A DNA stretch of 34,059 bases from Nitrospiraceae bacterium UBA6898 (GCA_002448975.1 DKBO01000226.1:1-34059), one strand, 5' to 3'. Positions 16,788-24,904 are shown, numbered from the stretch's first letter. Translations and numbers: made by a program. Notes: generated by a model from the sequence alone, not told the origin.

Positions 16788-17172
16788 GGTCCTGGTAGAT
16801 ACATCGGTCTGGATCGAGTTCTTCAGGAAAAAGGACCCGCATTACAGCACGGTCTCTGAGCTGCTGGATGCTGATGCAATCTGCTGCGCCGGAATCATCT
16901 ACGCCGAGCTCCTGCAGGGCGCAAAGACGGAAAAAGAGCTTGCGACAATCAAAGAGTTTGCCCATGTCTTTGAATTCATTGCGGAAACATATGCCCTGTG
17001 GGAGAAGGCAGGGGAGATGTCATTCAATCTGCGGAGAAAAGGGATCGTCGCAGGGCTTTCAGACTGCTTCATAGCAGTGGCGGCACAGTCGGCAAATGCG
17101 AGCCTGCTGACGCTCGACAAACACTTCTCGGCGATAAAGAAATTGAGCCCCGTGCGCATGTACGGGACATGA
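16780..17172 (+). CDS. VapC-type toxin, PIN-domain ribonuclease
   Basis: 130 aa PIN domain. The four acidic residues that bind the metal are visible: Asp7 (VLVDTSVWIEF), Glu43 (IYAELLQG), Asp95 (GLSDCFIA) and Asp113 (LTLDKHF). VapC toxins cut RNA, often initiator tRNA or rRNA. The start codon is TTG at 16780, overlapping the antitoxin reading frame by eight bases; no better start exists before the DTSVW motif. All catalytic residues are intact, so the toxin should be active. Confidence 0.9.
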   Translation: MDKVLVDTSVWIEFFRKKDPHYSTVSELLDADAICCAGIIYAELLQGAKTEKELATIKEFAHVFEFIAETYALWEKAGEMSFNLRRKGIVAGLSDCFIAVAAQSANASLLTLDKHFSAIKKLSPVRMYGT

Positions 17173-17253
17173 TGCCGCATGGCTGCCTTAGATGGGTGGC
17201 ATTTCAAGTCATTATTTGTTATTTCGCATAATTTCATATAAAATTGGGCAATT

Positions 17254-17442
17254 ATGGACGCGCTCAAGGTAAATTTAGATGGCATTTCTACAGAAATCAA
17301 AAGACGTAAAATCCCTCTGTCGAAGCTGATTCTGGATATAGAAAATCCCCGCATTCAATACTTTCTCGACACCCTTCTCAACGACAACATCACGCAGGAA
17401 AAGATACAATTTGCTCTGGCCGAAGGCAACGATCAGAGATGA
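17254..17442 (+). CDS. Truncated ParB-like (ParB/Srx) domain protein, 62 aa
   Basis: The segment IPLSKLILDIENPRIQYFLD (about 20-39) followed by DNITQEKIQFALAEGN is the N-terminal part of ParB-like nuclease-domain proteins, which normally continue for 100 or more residues (the GER-type box and helix-turn-helix are missing). The frame stops at TGA just where the family goes on. The stop overlaps the next ATG by four bases. A -10-like TATAAA (17237-17242) sits only 11 bases before the ATG and no Shine-Dalgarno is seen. The base composition is more AT-rich than in flanking core genes. Best read as a gene fragment brought in with the endonuclease; a short functional protein is possible. Confidence 0.6.
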   Translation: MDALKVNLDGISTEIKRRKIPLSKLILDIENPRIQYFLDTLLNDNITQEKIQFALAEGNDQR

Positions 17443-18307
17443 CATTTAAGCATCTAATAGGCAAATCAACTCTCAAAGAAGGCATCACAATTCACCGGAA
17501 CTTTGAAAGTTTTTTTGAGAGTCCTGATCCTGGCAAGAAAAAGGAGATTACACTTTTATACGCTGATGAAAAGTCGGCAAGTGTTGTTCTCAGAAGACTG
17601 GACAACGTACGAAAGCCTGTCCAGATCAAATACACCAACAAGGCACACGCACCTTTCGTAGATTGGCTGAATGCCGTATTTGCTGCAACACGAAAGGGCT
17701 CATACGGCGAATTCATCGAATTTCATAAGGTTGCTCCCGATGTTTTCAATTTGAGGCCTATCACTATATTGATATGGCCCATAATGCAAAACTATATGTG
17801 GCAGATTCCATGTATCACAAGACAGATAAGATCATTTTGAAAAGTGACGTGACCTTTGGTGAAGTTGAAAAAATGATCGAAGGAATCAGCTTCAAAGTTG
17901 ACGAGAGCCAATCGTTCTACAACCGCGAAATTGGAAAGGCATTTTCACAGAATGATTGGCAGCGGGAAATCAAAGCCATACCTGAGCTTGAACTAAAATG
18001 CGATTACAGAAAAAATAGTATCCAGGTCGAAGTTGAATTTGGCAACGCGAGAGCATATTATCAGGACTACATCAAATTTATGCTCTCGTATGTCTCAAAA
18101 CAAATTCATATGGGTGTCCTGGTGACCCCAACATTAGGGTTTGCGAACGTGCTATGCGAGATCGGAAAACAGAAGGCGTTGCAAAGAGGTCGGAAGACTT
18201 ATTCCGGGATGATGCATTTCGAAAAAGCATTCAAAGAGTTCCACTATTTACAACCTATCTTTGATATCCCTATAGTAATACTCGGAATAGATATTTGCCC
18301 TGTTTAG
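17439..18307 (+). pseudogene. BglII/BstYI-like restriction endonuclease gene with a frameshift
   Basis: Two frames together make one protein of about 285 aa. The first (from ATG 17439) gives about 100 residues of a possible DNA-binding domain (ITIHRNFESFFESPDPG; RRLDNVRKPVQIKYTN). The second (open from 17729, ending 18307) carries the catalytic domain. The switch from the first to the second needs one missing base near 17740-17755 (VAPDVF then FEAYHYIDMAHNAK). The catalytic region has CDYRKNSIQVEVEFGNA: Asp, nine residues to Glu, then x-Glu (D77, E86, E88 from the ATG at 17774), the spacing of BglII (D-x8-E-x-Q) with Glu for Gln. IKFMLSYVSKQIHMGVLVTP also fits this family. No methyltransferase is nearby. 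Either a true pseudogene or a sequencing error. Confidence 0.65.
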
Positions 18308-18393
18308 AGAATCAATGTCGATGTAATGAAAAAAGGGCTCGCAGATTTATTGACTTACCGAGATAACCCATGAACGCAGCGGCGCAGTCCAAA

Positions 18394-18423
18394 TTGACTG
18401 ACCTTCCCTTCAGCGGGTATCAT
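18394..18423 (+). promoter_or_regulatory. tyrS promoter, transcript predicted leaderless
   Basis: -35 TTGACT (18394-18399), 18-base spacer, -10 TATCAT (18418-18423). The expected start is at about 18430, and the tyrS ATG is at 18431. No T-box leader and no Shine-Dalgarno are present. Confidence 0.6.
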
Positions 18424-18430
18424 ACAATCC

Positions 18431-19684
18431 ATGCTTTCACCGGACAAACAGCTCGATACCATAAAGCGCGGCGTTGTCGAAATTATCAGCGAAGAGGATC
18501 TGCGGAAGAAGCTCGAACGGTCCTGCGAGCAGCATAAGCCGCTCCGGGTGAAGGCGGGTTTTGACCCCACAGCTCCGGATATTCACCTTGGCCACACGGT
18601 GCTGCTCGAAAAAATGCGTCAGTTCCAGGACCTTGGCCATGAAGTGACATTTCTTATTGGTGATTTTACCGGTATGATCGGGGATCCAACCGGTAAGAAC
18701 GAGACGCGCAAGATCCTAACCAGCGAAGTTGTTTTGAAGAATGCCGAGACCTATAAGACGCAGGTCTTCAAGGTTCTTGACCCGGAAAAGACAACGGTGC
18801 GTTTTAACAGCGAATGGCTCGAGAAGATGAGCGCTATCGAGGTTGCGCAGCTGGGTGCATTCGAGACCGTTGCGCGTATGCTCGAGCGTGAAGATTTCAA
18901 GAAACGCTTTAAAAACCGGCAGCCGATCAGTATCCTTGAGTTCTATTATCCTCTGTTCCAGGCATACGACTCTGTTGCCCTGAAGGCTGACATAGAGCTG
19001 GGCGGAACTGACCAGAAGTTCAACCTCCTGATGGGCAGGTCAATGCAGAGGGCTATGGGTGTTGAAGAACAGGTCGTGATCATGATGCCACTTCTCGAGG
19101 GTCTGGACGGTGTGAACAAAATGTCGAAGAGCCTCGGCAATTACATCGGCATCAATGAGCCGGCATTCGAATATGTGAACGGCGAACTTGCCGGTATGTT
19201 CAAAAAGGTGATGAGTGTGCCGGACAGCCTGATCATGCGGTATGTTGAACTTCTGAGCCGCATCCCGGTTGATGCGTTCAACGCAATGAAGCTCGGATTG
19301 GAGAGCGGCGCTAAGGACCCCCGTGAGGCGAAGAAGGAGCTTGCCCGGGAACTGGTGCTGAGGTATCACAACCGGCGGGAGGCTGAACAGGCGGAGGAGA
19401 AATACCACGCCGTCTTTGAAGAGAAGGATCTGAGCGACCTTACGAAGACCTTCCCTGTACTTGAGGTCTCGGCCGGGAGCGACCACCATGCGTCCTGGCT
19501 TCCCCGCCTGATGAAGGACGCGGCTCTTGTCACGAGCACCAGCGAGGCGTCACGTCTCATTAAACAGGGCGGCGTCAAGGTGGATGACCGGACCGTGACC
19601 GACACGGACCTGAAGCTAGGACCGGGCGAACATATCGTCAAGGTCGGCAAAAAGAAGTTTTACCGGATCATTGTGACGGCGTAG
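18431..19684 (+). CDS. tyrS: Tyrosyl-tRNA synthetase
   Basis: Charges tRNA-Tyr. The class I HIGH motif is HLGHT (52-56) within GFDPTAPDIHLGHT, the tyrosine pocket includes LGGTDQKFN, and the KMSKS motif is NKMSKSLGN. An S4 RNA-binding domain ends the protein (SEASRLIKQGGVKVDDRTV). 417 aa with this N-terminus (LDTIKRGVVEIISEEDLRKKL) is the TyrZ-like form rather than the E. coli TyrS form. The ATG at 18431 is right against the predicted transcript start, so the mRNA may have no leader. The MgtC-family gene follows after two bases. Confidence 0.97.
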   Translation: MLSPDKQLDTIKRGVVEIISEEDLRKKLERSCEQHKPLRVKAGFDPTAPDIHLGHTVLLEKMRQFQDLGHEVTFLIGDFTGMIGDPTGKNETRKILTSEVVLKNAETYKTQVFKVLDPEKTTVRFNSEWLEKMSAIEVAQLGAFETVARMLEREDFKKRFKNRQPISILEFYYPLFQAYDSVALKADIELGGTDQKFNLLMGRSMQRAMGVEEQVVIMMPLLEGLDGVNKMSKSLGNYIGINEPAFEYVNGELAGMFKKVMSVPDSLIMRYVELLSRIPVDAFNAMKLGLESGAKDPREAKKELARELVLRYHNRREAEQAEEKYHAVFEEKDLSDLTKTFPVLEVSAGSDHHASWLPRLMKDAALVTSTSEASRLIKQGGVKVDDRTVTDTDLKLGPGEHIVKVGKKKFYRIIVTA

Positions 19685-19686
19685 CT

Positions 19687-20361
19687 ATGTCATGGACCTA
19701 TGAGATCATCTTCAAGCTCCTCCTTGGAACGCTGCTCGGCGGCATCATCGGCTTCGAGCGCCAGACTCACGGCCGGCCGGCAGGGTTCAGGACCCAACTC
19801 CTCGTCTGTGTTGCCTCGGTCCTGCTCATGATCATCTCAGAGGGATATTATGCAGGCAGTGTCGGCATAGCGGGGCAGTTCCGGATCGATCCGACGCGCA
19901 TTGCTGCGGGGGCCATGACCGGTGTCGGCTTTCTCGGCGCCGGCGTGATACTCAAGACCGGCGCTACGGTGCAGGGGCTGACAACTGCAGCCTGTATCTG
20001 GATCGTCTCTGCCATCGGGCTTGCCGTCGGCGCGGGTCAGTACGCTGCTGCGATTAGCGGTTTTTTCATCACCTTTATCTCCCTCTGGTTTCTCAGGATT
20101 CTCGAGGCGCGGATGCCGAGGACAGTCTATAAGTATGTGACCCTCACAACCGATGCTTCCGGCGATGAAGATCTGATCCGTGAGCTTTTTGCCAGACAGG
20201 GCTTCTCGGTCATCAGGATGGATTATCTGGTCACCTTCCCGGAAAAGGAAAAGACCTATATCTTCACGGTGGCCGGGCAGCACGGCACGCCGGTCAGGCA
20301 GGTCGTGGAAGCGCTCTCCGGGCAGCAGTCCGTTCAGAGGCTTGAGATTCGCAGTCAGTGA
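19687..20361 (+). CDS. MgtC/SapB family inner-membrane protein
   Basis: 224 aa. The N-terminal 145 residues hold about five membrane helices with the MgtC signature: GGIIGFERQTHGRPAGFRTQ, then GAMTGVGFLGAGVILK and GLTTAACIWIVSAIGLAVG. The remaining ~75 residues form a soluble ACT-like domain (YKYVTLTTDASGDEDLIREL). Such proteins are linked to magnesium limitation and, in pathogens, to control of the F-type ATP synthase. Cotranscribed with tyrS. The last seven bases overlap the end of the convergent cupin gene. Confidence 0.92.
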   Translation: MSWTYEIIFKLLLGTLLGGIIGFERQTHGRPAGFRTQLLVCVASVLLMIISEGYYAGSVGIAGQFRIDPTRIAAGAMTGVGFLGAGVILKTGATVQGLTTAACIWIVSAIGLAVGAGQYAAAISGFFITFISLWFLRILEARMPRTVYKYVTLTTDASGDEDLIRELFARQGFSVIRMDYLVTFPEKEKTYIFTVAGQHGTPVRQVVEALSGQQSVQRLEIRSQ

Positions 20362-20690
20362 TCATGGCCGTGCTCTGCATGGCCGCCGGCGATAATGTAG
20401 ATGATCTCAATGCTGCCGGTGTTCTCAAGGTAGCAGGCCTGTTCGCCTACGAGGTGCATCGCTTCACCAGCAGCGAGTGTTCCCGAACAGTCGCCGCTCA
20501 CTTTGAGTGACCCGTTGACCGCAGCGATCATCTCTTCATGTCCTTTCCCGGGCCGTATCCGGCGCCCTTTCTCTCCCGGCGCCAGCGTCCCGTAGACCAT
20601 GTAACAGGCATGGGAACCGGTGTCCTCCGCGCCGAAGACATATTCACCGCCGCTCTTCGCAGCCATTCTCTTCAGATCGATCTTCTTCAT
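20355..20690 (-). CDS. Cupin protein with a His-rich tail, end of the Ni/Co operon (111 aa)
   Basis: A single cupin fold: GKGHEEMIAAVNGSLKV is motif 1 (His and Glu), and GEAMHLVGEQACYLENTG is motif 2 (His). The C-terminal tail GGHAEHGHDH has four His in the last eight residues, as in metal-handling proteins. The start overlaps the NUDIX stop (ATGA). Its place at the end of a nickel/cobalt uptake operon fits metal binding or sensing, but the function is unproven. Confidence 0.8.
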   Translation of the reverse strand: MKKIDLKRMAAKSGGEYVFGAEDTGSHACYMVYGTLAPGEKGRRIRPGKGHEEMIAAVNGSLKVSGDCSGTLAAGEAMHLVGEQACYLENTGSIEIIYIIAGGHAEHGHDH

Positions 20691-21253
20691 CTCTTCAGTA
20701 TCCTTTCCCTCACGAGCTCGATCATGCCGTAGACCTTCAGGTCTACATGGTCCCCGGCCCTTCTCATCTCTTCAAGTTTTTCGCCAACCTGTGCCAGAGG
20801 GGTCACGATCACCTCAATATCTTCTGTTTCGTCGCGCGAGCCGATGCCGACATGTTTCAGTCCTGTTGCGGCATAGACGGTAAGGATCTCAGCGGAAGCG
20901 CCCGAGGACATGGGCCCTTCCGTAAGGAACTGCACATCTGTTGCCTCGTAACCGGTTTCTTCGACGAGCTCCCTGCGGACCGCGTCTTCAAAGGATTCCC
21001 CCGGGTCGACAAGCCCGGCAGGCAGCTCTACCACGCAGCCGTTCACAGGCGGGCGGAACTGCCGGATCAGGATGACCTCACCCGCATCGGTGATGGGTAC
21101 GATACCGATGACCCCGTCGCAGTTGGTCCGTTCGACAGCCTCCCAGTTCCGCTGCTCGACGCAGTTGCTCGAATTGCAGCGGACCGTGTACTCGATCAGG
21201 ACGGCACGGAGGAATTTCCCGCTCCACAATGTCTTCTTTCCGATCACGGCCAT
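20687..21253 (-). CDS. NUDIX hydrolase, ADP-ribose pyrophosphatase-like
   Basis: 188 aa. The Nudix box is complete: GLVDPGESFEDAVRRELVEE followed by TGY (Gx5Ex7REUxEExGU). The preceding ITDAGEVILIRQFRPPVNG and LPAGL are typical of ADP-ribose/sugar-nucleotide pyrophosphatases (NudF group). The N-terminus has two Cys close together (CNSSNC), which is unusual for the group. It begins four bases after cbiO stops and is coupled to the cupin. Why a NUDIX enzyme is part of a metal uptake operon is unclear. Confidence 0.9.
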   Translation of the reverse strand: MAVIGKKTLWSGKFLRAVLIEYTVRCNSSNCVEQRNWEAVERTNCDGVIGIVPITDAGEVILIRQFRPPVNGCVVELPAGLVDPGESFEDAVRRELVEETGYEATDVQFLTEGPMSSGASAEILTVYAATGLKHVGIGSRDETEDIEVIVTPLAQVGEKLEEMRRAGDHVDLKVYGMIELVRERILKR

Positions 21254-21257
21254 GGGA

Positions 21258-22211
21258 TCACCTGCAGAGCTCCAGGGCTTCCCGGAAACGGGCGTCCGTG
21301 GCGAGCGTCTCGTCGGCTATGGTATTCAGGAGCTTTGCCAGCTCCGGCCTGCCGAGGGTCTCGGCTTTTTTCGACCAGTCCTGGTATGTCTTGGCGTGTT
21401 CCGTGTTGTGCTCTGCCCAGTGTTCGAGCAGGTGATGCAGTTTGGCTATTTCATCCATAGGTCCTCCTGTTGATACTGCCCTTTGTTGGAGTGACAACGG
21501 CAGTTCCAGATTGTTTTCTTCAAGCAGCTGACTGTCGGATAGTACATCTCCAGACTTGCCGTCGGCGACAACCTTCCCTTCTTTAATAATAATACATCTC
21601 CCGCAGGTATCCAGTATGAGATCAAGGTCATGTGAAGCGATGATCTTGGTGTGGTGAAAATGTCTCAGCAGGTTTATCAGCGCTCTTCTCGATTTCGGAT
21701 CAAGGTGTGAGGCCGGCTCATCCATGACCAGGATATCCGGCTGCATGGCGATGACCGCAGCGACTGCAACAGCGCTTTTCTGGCCGCCTGAAAGATGGTG
21801 GGGAGGCTTATCTTTCAGATGAAGGCAGCCAACGGTTTTCAGCGCCGCGGTCACCTGATCCCCGACACGATCCCGGCTCAGGCCAAGGTTGAGTGGACCG
21901 AAGGCTACATCATCAAAGACCGTAGGCATAAAGAGCTGTTCATCCGGGTTCTGGAAGATGAGCCCCACCTTCTTACGGACCTCCGGGCGGGTCTTCTTAT
22001 TAAGCTGGAAATCACCAATGGTAATGGCGCCGCCCTGCGGCATGAGATATCCGTTCATATGCATCAGAAGCGTTGATTTGCCGGAGCCGTTCGCACCGAC
22101 GATCCCGACTGACTCGCCATGGGTGATCCTCAGGGATATCCCGTTCAGTGCAGCGGTGCCGTCCGGATACCGGAAATGGACGTCCTGAAATTCAACGATG
22201 TGATGGCTCAT
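21258..22211 (-). CDS. cbiO: Cobalt/nickel ECF transporter ATP-binding protein CbiO with a helical C-terminal domain
   Basis: Energises cobalt or nickel uptake. ABC motifs: Walker A GANGSGKSTL, signature HLSGGQK, Walker B ILVMDEPASHLD, switch His in IIASHDLDLI. The ABC part ends near residue 240. Residues 250-317 are an all-helical addition (IAKLHHLLEHWAEHNTEHAK, then a second helix pair), with clustered His and Glu. This kind of helical segment occurs with Ni/Co ECF loci, fused or separate. The gene is 317 aa, about 70 longer than plain CbiO. It lies three bases after cbiQ. Confidence 0.93.
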   Translation of the reverse strand: MSHHIVEFQDVHFRYPDGTAALNGISLRITHGESVGIVGANGSGKSTLLMHMNGYLMPQGGAITIGDFQLNKKTRPEVRKKVGLIFQNPDEQLFMPTVFDDVAFGPLNLGLSRDRVGDQVTAALKTVGCLHLKDKPPHHLSGGQKSAVAVAAVIAMQPDILVMDEPASHLDPKSRRALINLLRHFHHTKIIASHDLDLILDTCGRCIIIKEGKVVADGKSGDVLSDSQLLEENNLELPLSLQQRAVSTGGPMDEIAKLHHLLEHWAEHNTEHAKTYQDWSKKAETLGRPELAKLLNTIADETLATDARFREALELCR

Positions 22212-22214
22212 CTG

Positions 22215-23021
22215 TTATCCCAGCCCTCTGAGCGATATTCTTCCGAGAGCACCGACAACATTATACGTCCGGAAAAGATACAGAAGCGTGATCGTTGCTG
22301 AGAGAAAAACAAGATCCGCGGAAGTAAAACCATAGGAATGCATCGTCAGAAGTCTGCCGGTGAATCCCCGGGAAAGCATTGCTTGGTAGATCCGTTCAGC
22401 CCGCTCGACAGTTCTGAGAAAGAGCATTCCCGAAAGACGGATGAATACCTTCATGTCCCGTCCCCTGCTACCAAAGGAGCGCATATCTCTTGCGCGTATG
22501 ATCTTCATTGCCTCTTCTGCAAGCACAAAGATGTAGCGATAGAGAAAGATGAGCTGGGATACAAAAATCTCAGGCATGCCGAGCTTCTGCAGTGCATGGC
22601 AGATGCCGGGGAATGATGTCGTGGCGATCAGGAGCAAGGCTGATGTAGCCGTCAAAAAGAACTTCAGCATGATCGAAAAAAAAGAAATCCAGCCCCCGGA
22701 GATCGTTATGCCTCCGATAACATGCAGCGGTCGGTGATCGAGCAGCGGGTTGAAGATACCGACGAAAAAAGCAAAAGCTGATACGAGGAGGACTTTCTTT
22801 ACGATGAACCTCACCGGGATGTCGCCAAGGGAAAAAAGCATTGCCGGGAAAAGGAAAAAGGGCAGCAGCCCGGTAATTTCATATTTCGGGAATGAGACGA
22901 CCGTGACAATGAATGCCAGTGCGGCGACCAGTTTTGTCCGCGGGTCAAGCCTGTGGATAACCGAATCCCGGTAGGACAGGATATCGAGATATCCGAGGTT
23001 GAAATATTCCCGGTCAAACAT
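22215..23021 (-). CDS. cbiQ: Cobalt/nickel ECF transporter transmembrane protein CbiQ
   Basis: The T-component that couples CbiO to the substrate-binding CbiM. It begins DSVIHRLDPRTKLVAALAF, a family hallmark, has about five or six membrane helices, and carries the two coupling-helix motifs (ARDMRSFGSRG and AMLSRGFTG, each with the Ala-Arg-Gly type pattern). 268 aa is normal. The upstream 91-codon ORF overlaps its start by eight bases; no strong ribosome binding site is seen, so coupling may drive translation. Confidence 0.95.
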   Translation of the reverse strand: MFDREYFNLGYLDILSYRDSVIHRLDPRTKLVAALAFIVTVVSFPKYEITGLLPFFLFPAMLFSLGDIPVRFIVKKVLLVSAFAFFVGIFNPLLDHRPLHVIGGITISGGWISFFSIMLKFFLTATSALLLIATTSFPGICHALQKLGMPEIFVSQLIFLYRYIFVLAEEAMKIIRARDMRSFGSRGRDMKVFIRLSGMLFLRTVERAERIYQAMLSRGFTGRLLTMHSYGFTSADLVFLSATITLLYLFRTYNVVGALGRISLRGLG

Positions 23022-23289
23022 GCGGAGATAAAATTCGCATGACCGTTCTTCCGGCAGACGCCGCCGGGGATACAGTGGCTTCGCAATTCAGTGTACGATT
23101 CGCTTCCTGTGTCACGAACCCACATGAGCGGTGGTCTGTTCCTGCACGCTCATGTCTTCCCGTGACATATCCTCTATTCTCCCGGTGATTACTATATAAT
23201 TCCATCAGTACGTTATCCCTTTCCTCCCGTGCAGCAGCCGAGCATGTCCCTTCTGCTGTTCGCAGGAACTCATAGCAAAAATCAGGCAT
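23014..23289 (-). CDS. Doubtful 91-aa ORF between cbiM and cbiQ
   Basis: No family recognised. Two things argue for translation: its ATG overlaps the cbiM stop (TAATG), and its own stop overlaps the cbiQ start by eight bases, filling the 267-base gap. Against it: the residues are polar, Arg/Cys-rich and without a clear fold pattern, and there is no membrane segment as expected for CbiN/NikN. The PDGLE/N-like component is already fused to cbiM. It may be a spacer remnant that still serves to couple cbiM and cbiQ. Confidence 0.3.
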   Translation of the reverse strand: MPDFCYEFLRTAEGTCSAAAREERDNVLMELYSNHRENRGYVTGRHERAGTDHRSCGFVTQEANRTLNCEATVSPAASAGRTVMRILSPHV

Positions 23290-24326
23290 TACGACGGCTT
23301 TCTGCGCAGTAACCTGATGGCGAGTCCTATGAGAAGGACCGCAGCCAATACCATGGCAGACCCGACAATTCCCGAGACAGAGGCCTCCGGGTCGGGAGCC
23401 GGCCAGGATGATCCAACACTGTTTTTATCAGCCTTATCAGGCTCTTTAAACCCGTAGTCGGGCAGAACCGCTGTTTTTTCCTGTAGTGACTTCAGTGCCG
23501 GCGCTATCCCCTGTTCCTGCGCAGGGAGCTCAGGCCTGCCGAAGACCTTTTCTACTGACCATTCAAGTCCGTCCGGGTTGGCAGATGCAAACCATGACAA
23601 CGCCCCACCGGTTATTGCCGCGACTACCAGTAAGCCCACCGCGACCTTTCTGGTCGAAACACCGGAAGAAAGGGGCTGCGCCGACAATACGTTTTCCAGT
23701 ATCTCGGGACGTGCAGCCCTGACGAAGTTGATCACACCTGCGGTGGCAAATCCTTCGACCAGCCCGATGACAAGGTGAACAGGCTGCATCATCAGAAGGA
23801 ATGCACCGAAGGGGAGTTCGCTCCGGCCTGAAAGCAGTGTCTGAACAACAACGGAAAAAGCACCAAGCTGCAGTCCGATGACCGCACTTATAACCGAGGC
23901 GGCCGTAATCCTCATAGGGCTGTTTCCCTGCCGGACGATGGGCCGATACATGAGGGAATATGCGATAAAACACGGGTAAATTCCGAGGTTCCAGATATTA
24001 CAGCCAAGGGCAAGGAGTCCGCCATCTGCGAAGAAGAAGGCCTGAACGGTCAGGACCGAGGCCATGACAATAAAAGCGGCATAGGGCCCCAGGATGATAG
24101 CGAGGATCATTCCCCCGCCGAGATGTCCGCTCGACCCTGTCCCGGGGATCGTAAAATTGATCATCTGAGAAGCAAAGATGAAAGCTCCAAGCACACCCAT
24201 GAGCGGGATCATACTTTCATCCATCGATTCCTTGAGCTTTCTTGCGCAGCAGGTGACAGCGCCCAACGATCCTGCCCAGAAGGTTGCTCCAACAGCCGGT
24301 GAAAGTAAGGCATCAGCCATATGCAT
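23289..24326 (-). CDS. cbiM: Cobalt/nickel ECF substrate-binding protein CbiM with fused PDGLE (NikN-like) domain
   Basis: Membrane substrate-specificity component. The N-terminus MHMADALLSP gives the essential His2 whose nitrogen binds the metal, which also fixes the start; GGAGGG lies before the ATG. The conserved TGSSGHLGGGMILAIILGP follows, with membrane helices up to about 210. A second hydrophobic module (about 225-345) has the NPDGLEWSVEKVFG motif (PDGLE domain, as in NikN) and ends with a membrane helix and a basic tail. Thus the M and N parts are one protein of 345 aa. Sequence alone does not tell nickel from cobalt. Confidence 0.94.
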   Translation of the reverse strand: MHMADALLSPAVGATFWAGSLGAVTCCARKLKESMDESMIPLMGVLGAFIFASQMINFTIPGTGSSGHLGGGMILAIILGPYAAFIVMASVLTVQAFFFADGGLLALGCNIWNLGIYPCFIAYSLMYRPIVRQGNSPMRITAASVISAVIGLQLGAFSVVVQTLLSGRSELPFGAFLLMMQPVHLVIGLVEGFATAGVINFVRAARPEILENVLSAQPLSSGVSTRKVAVGLLVVAAITGGALSWFASANPDGLEWSVEKVFGRPELPAQEQGIAPALKSLQEKTAVLPDYGFKEPDKADKNSVGSSWPAPDPEASVSGIVGSAMVLAAVLLIGLAIRLLRRKPS

Positions 24327-24336
24327 GGTATCCCTC

Positions 24337-24726
24337 CTACAACCTGAATGTTATGCCGCCGCGGACTGAGTGATCGGCTTCAGCGCTGTTCAGGCCGAGT
24401 TTTAGTCCCAGACCGAGGGCGACCTTATCCGACGGCGTAAAGATGAACCCTGCCAGAGAACCCGCAGGATCCGTGTTTGACGCTCTAGCGGCGTTCATCT
24501 GGGCTCCCAGGTCGGCTACGGCACTAAGTTTAACCGAGCCGGCAACAGAATACGACCGGAGATCCGTCCTCTCTCCTGCAGAGTCCTCGTCCCGGCTGAA
24601 GCCAATATTGCTATGAGCCGACCATTCGCTCTGATGCACCGCATTTTCTTCCGGATTCTCGCATCGCCTGTCCAAAGACAATTCGCTTTTCACCAAAGTC
24701 ATCGGTGGAATAAAAGATAGAAGCAT
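24337..24726 (-). pseudogene. 5'-truncated outer-membrane barrel gene (MetA-pathway/phenol-degradation transporter-like)
   Basis: The 129-residue frame is a C-terminal half barrel: AHSNIGFSRDEDSAGER, then alternating strands SVAGSVKLSAVADLG, VALGLGLKLGLN, and a final strand DHSVRGGITFRL. It resembles the end of MetA-pathway-type outer-membrane proteins, which are about 250-300 aa with a signal peptide. Here the signal and first half are missing; the first ~30 codons do not look like barrel. A ribosome binding site (GGGGAG) precedes the ATG at 24726, so a fragment might still be made. It ends ten bases before cbiM, in operon position, so it was probably the metal-linked outer-membrane gene of this operon. 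Confidence 0.6.
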
Positions 24727-24785
24727 CAGCTTCTCCCCTTCCTGGAGGGACCTGCCTTCTTGGCGGGATTAGGAAAACAGCGCAC

Positions 24786-24833
24786 ATAAAAAGCCATGAA
24801 TGCCGCACCTTCAGGTGCATGCCTTCATGGCTT
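24786..24833 (-). terminator. Leader hairpin with T-run (terminator or attenuator) ahead of the Ni/Co operon
   Basis: On the minus strand AAGCCATGAA...GCACC pairs with GGTGC...TTCATGGCTT around a TGAA loop (24791-24833), with one mismatched patch, and runs straight into TTTTT. It lies between the promoter at 24905-24934 and the operon genes, so full-length transcripts must read through it. An attenuator or riboswitch expression platform would look like this. No known riboswitch class is recognised. Confidence 0.6.
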
Positions 24834-24904
24834 GTCGTAATATTCTGCTTCTTTTCGGCTCCTCCAGTTCCTCCGAAGGGGCCTCAGTTCCTGATAGTAA
24901 AAAT

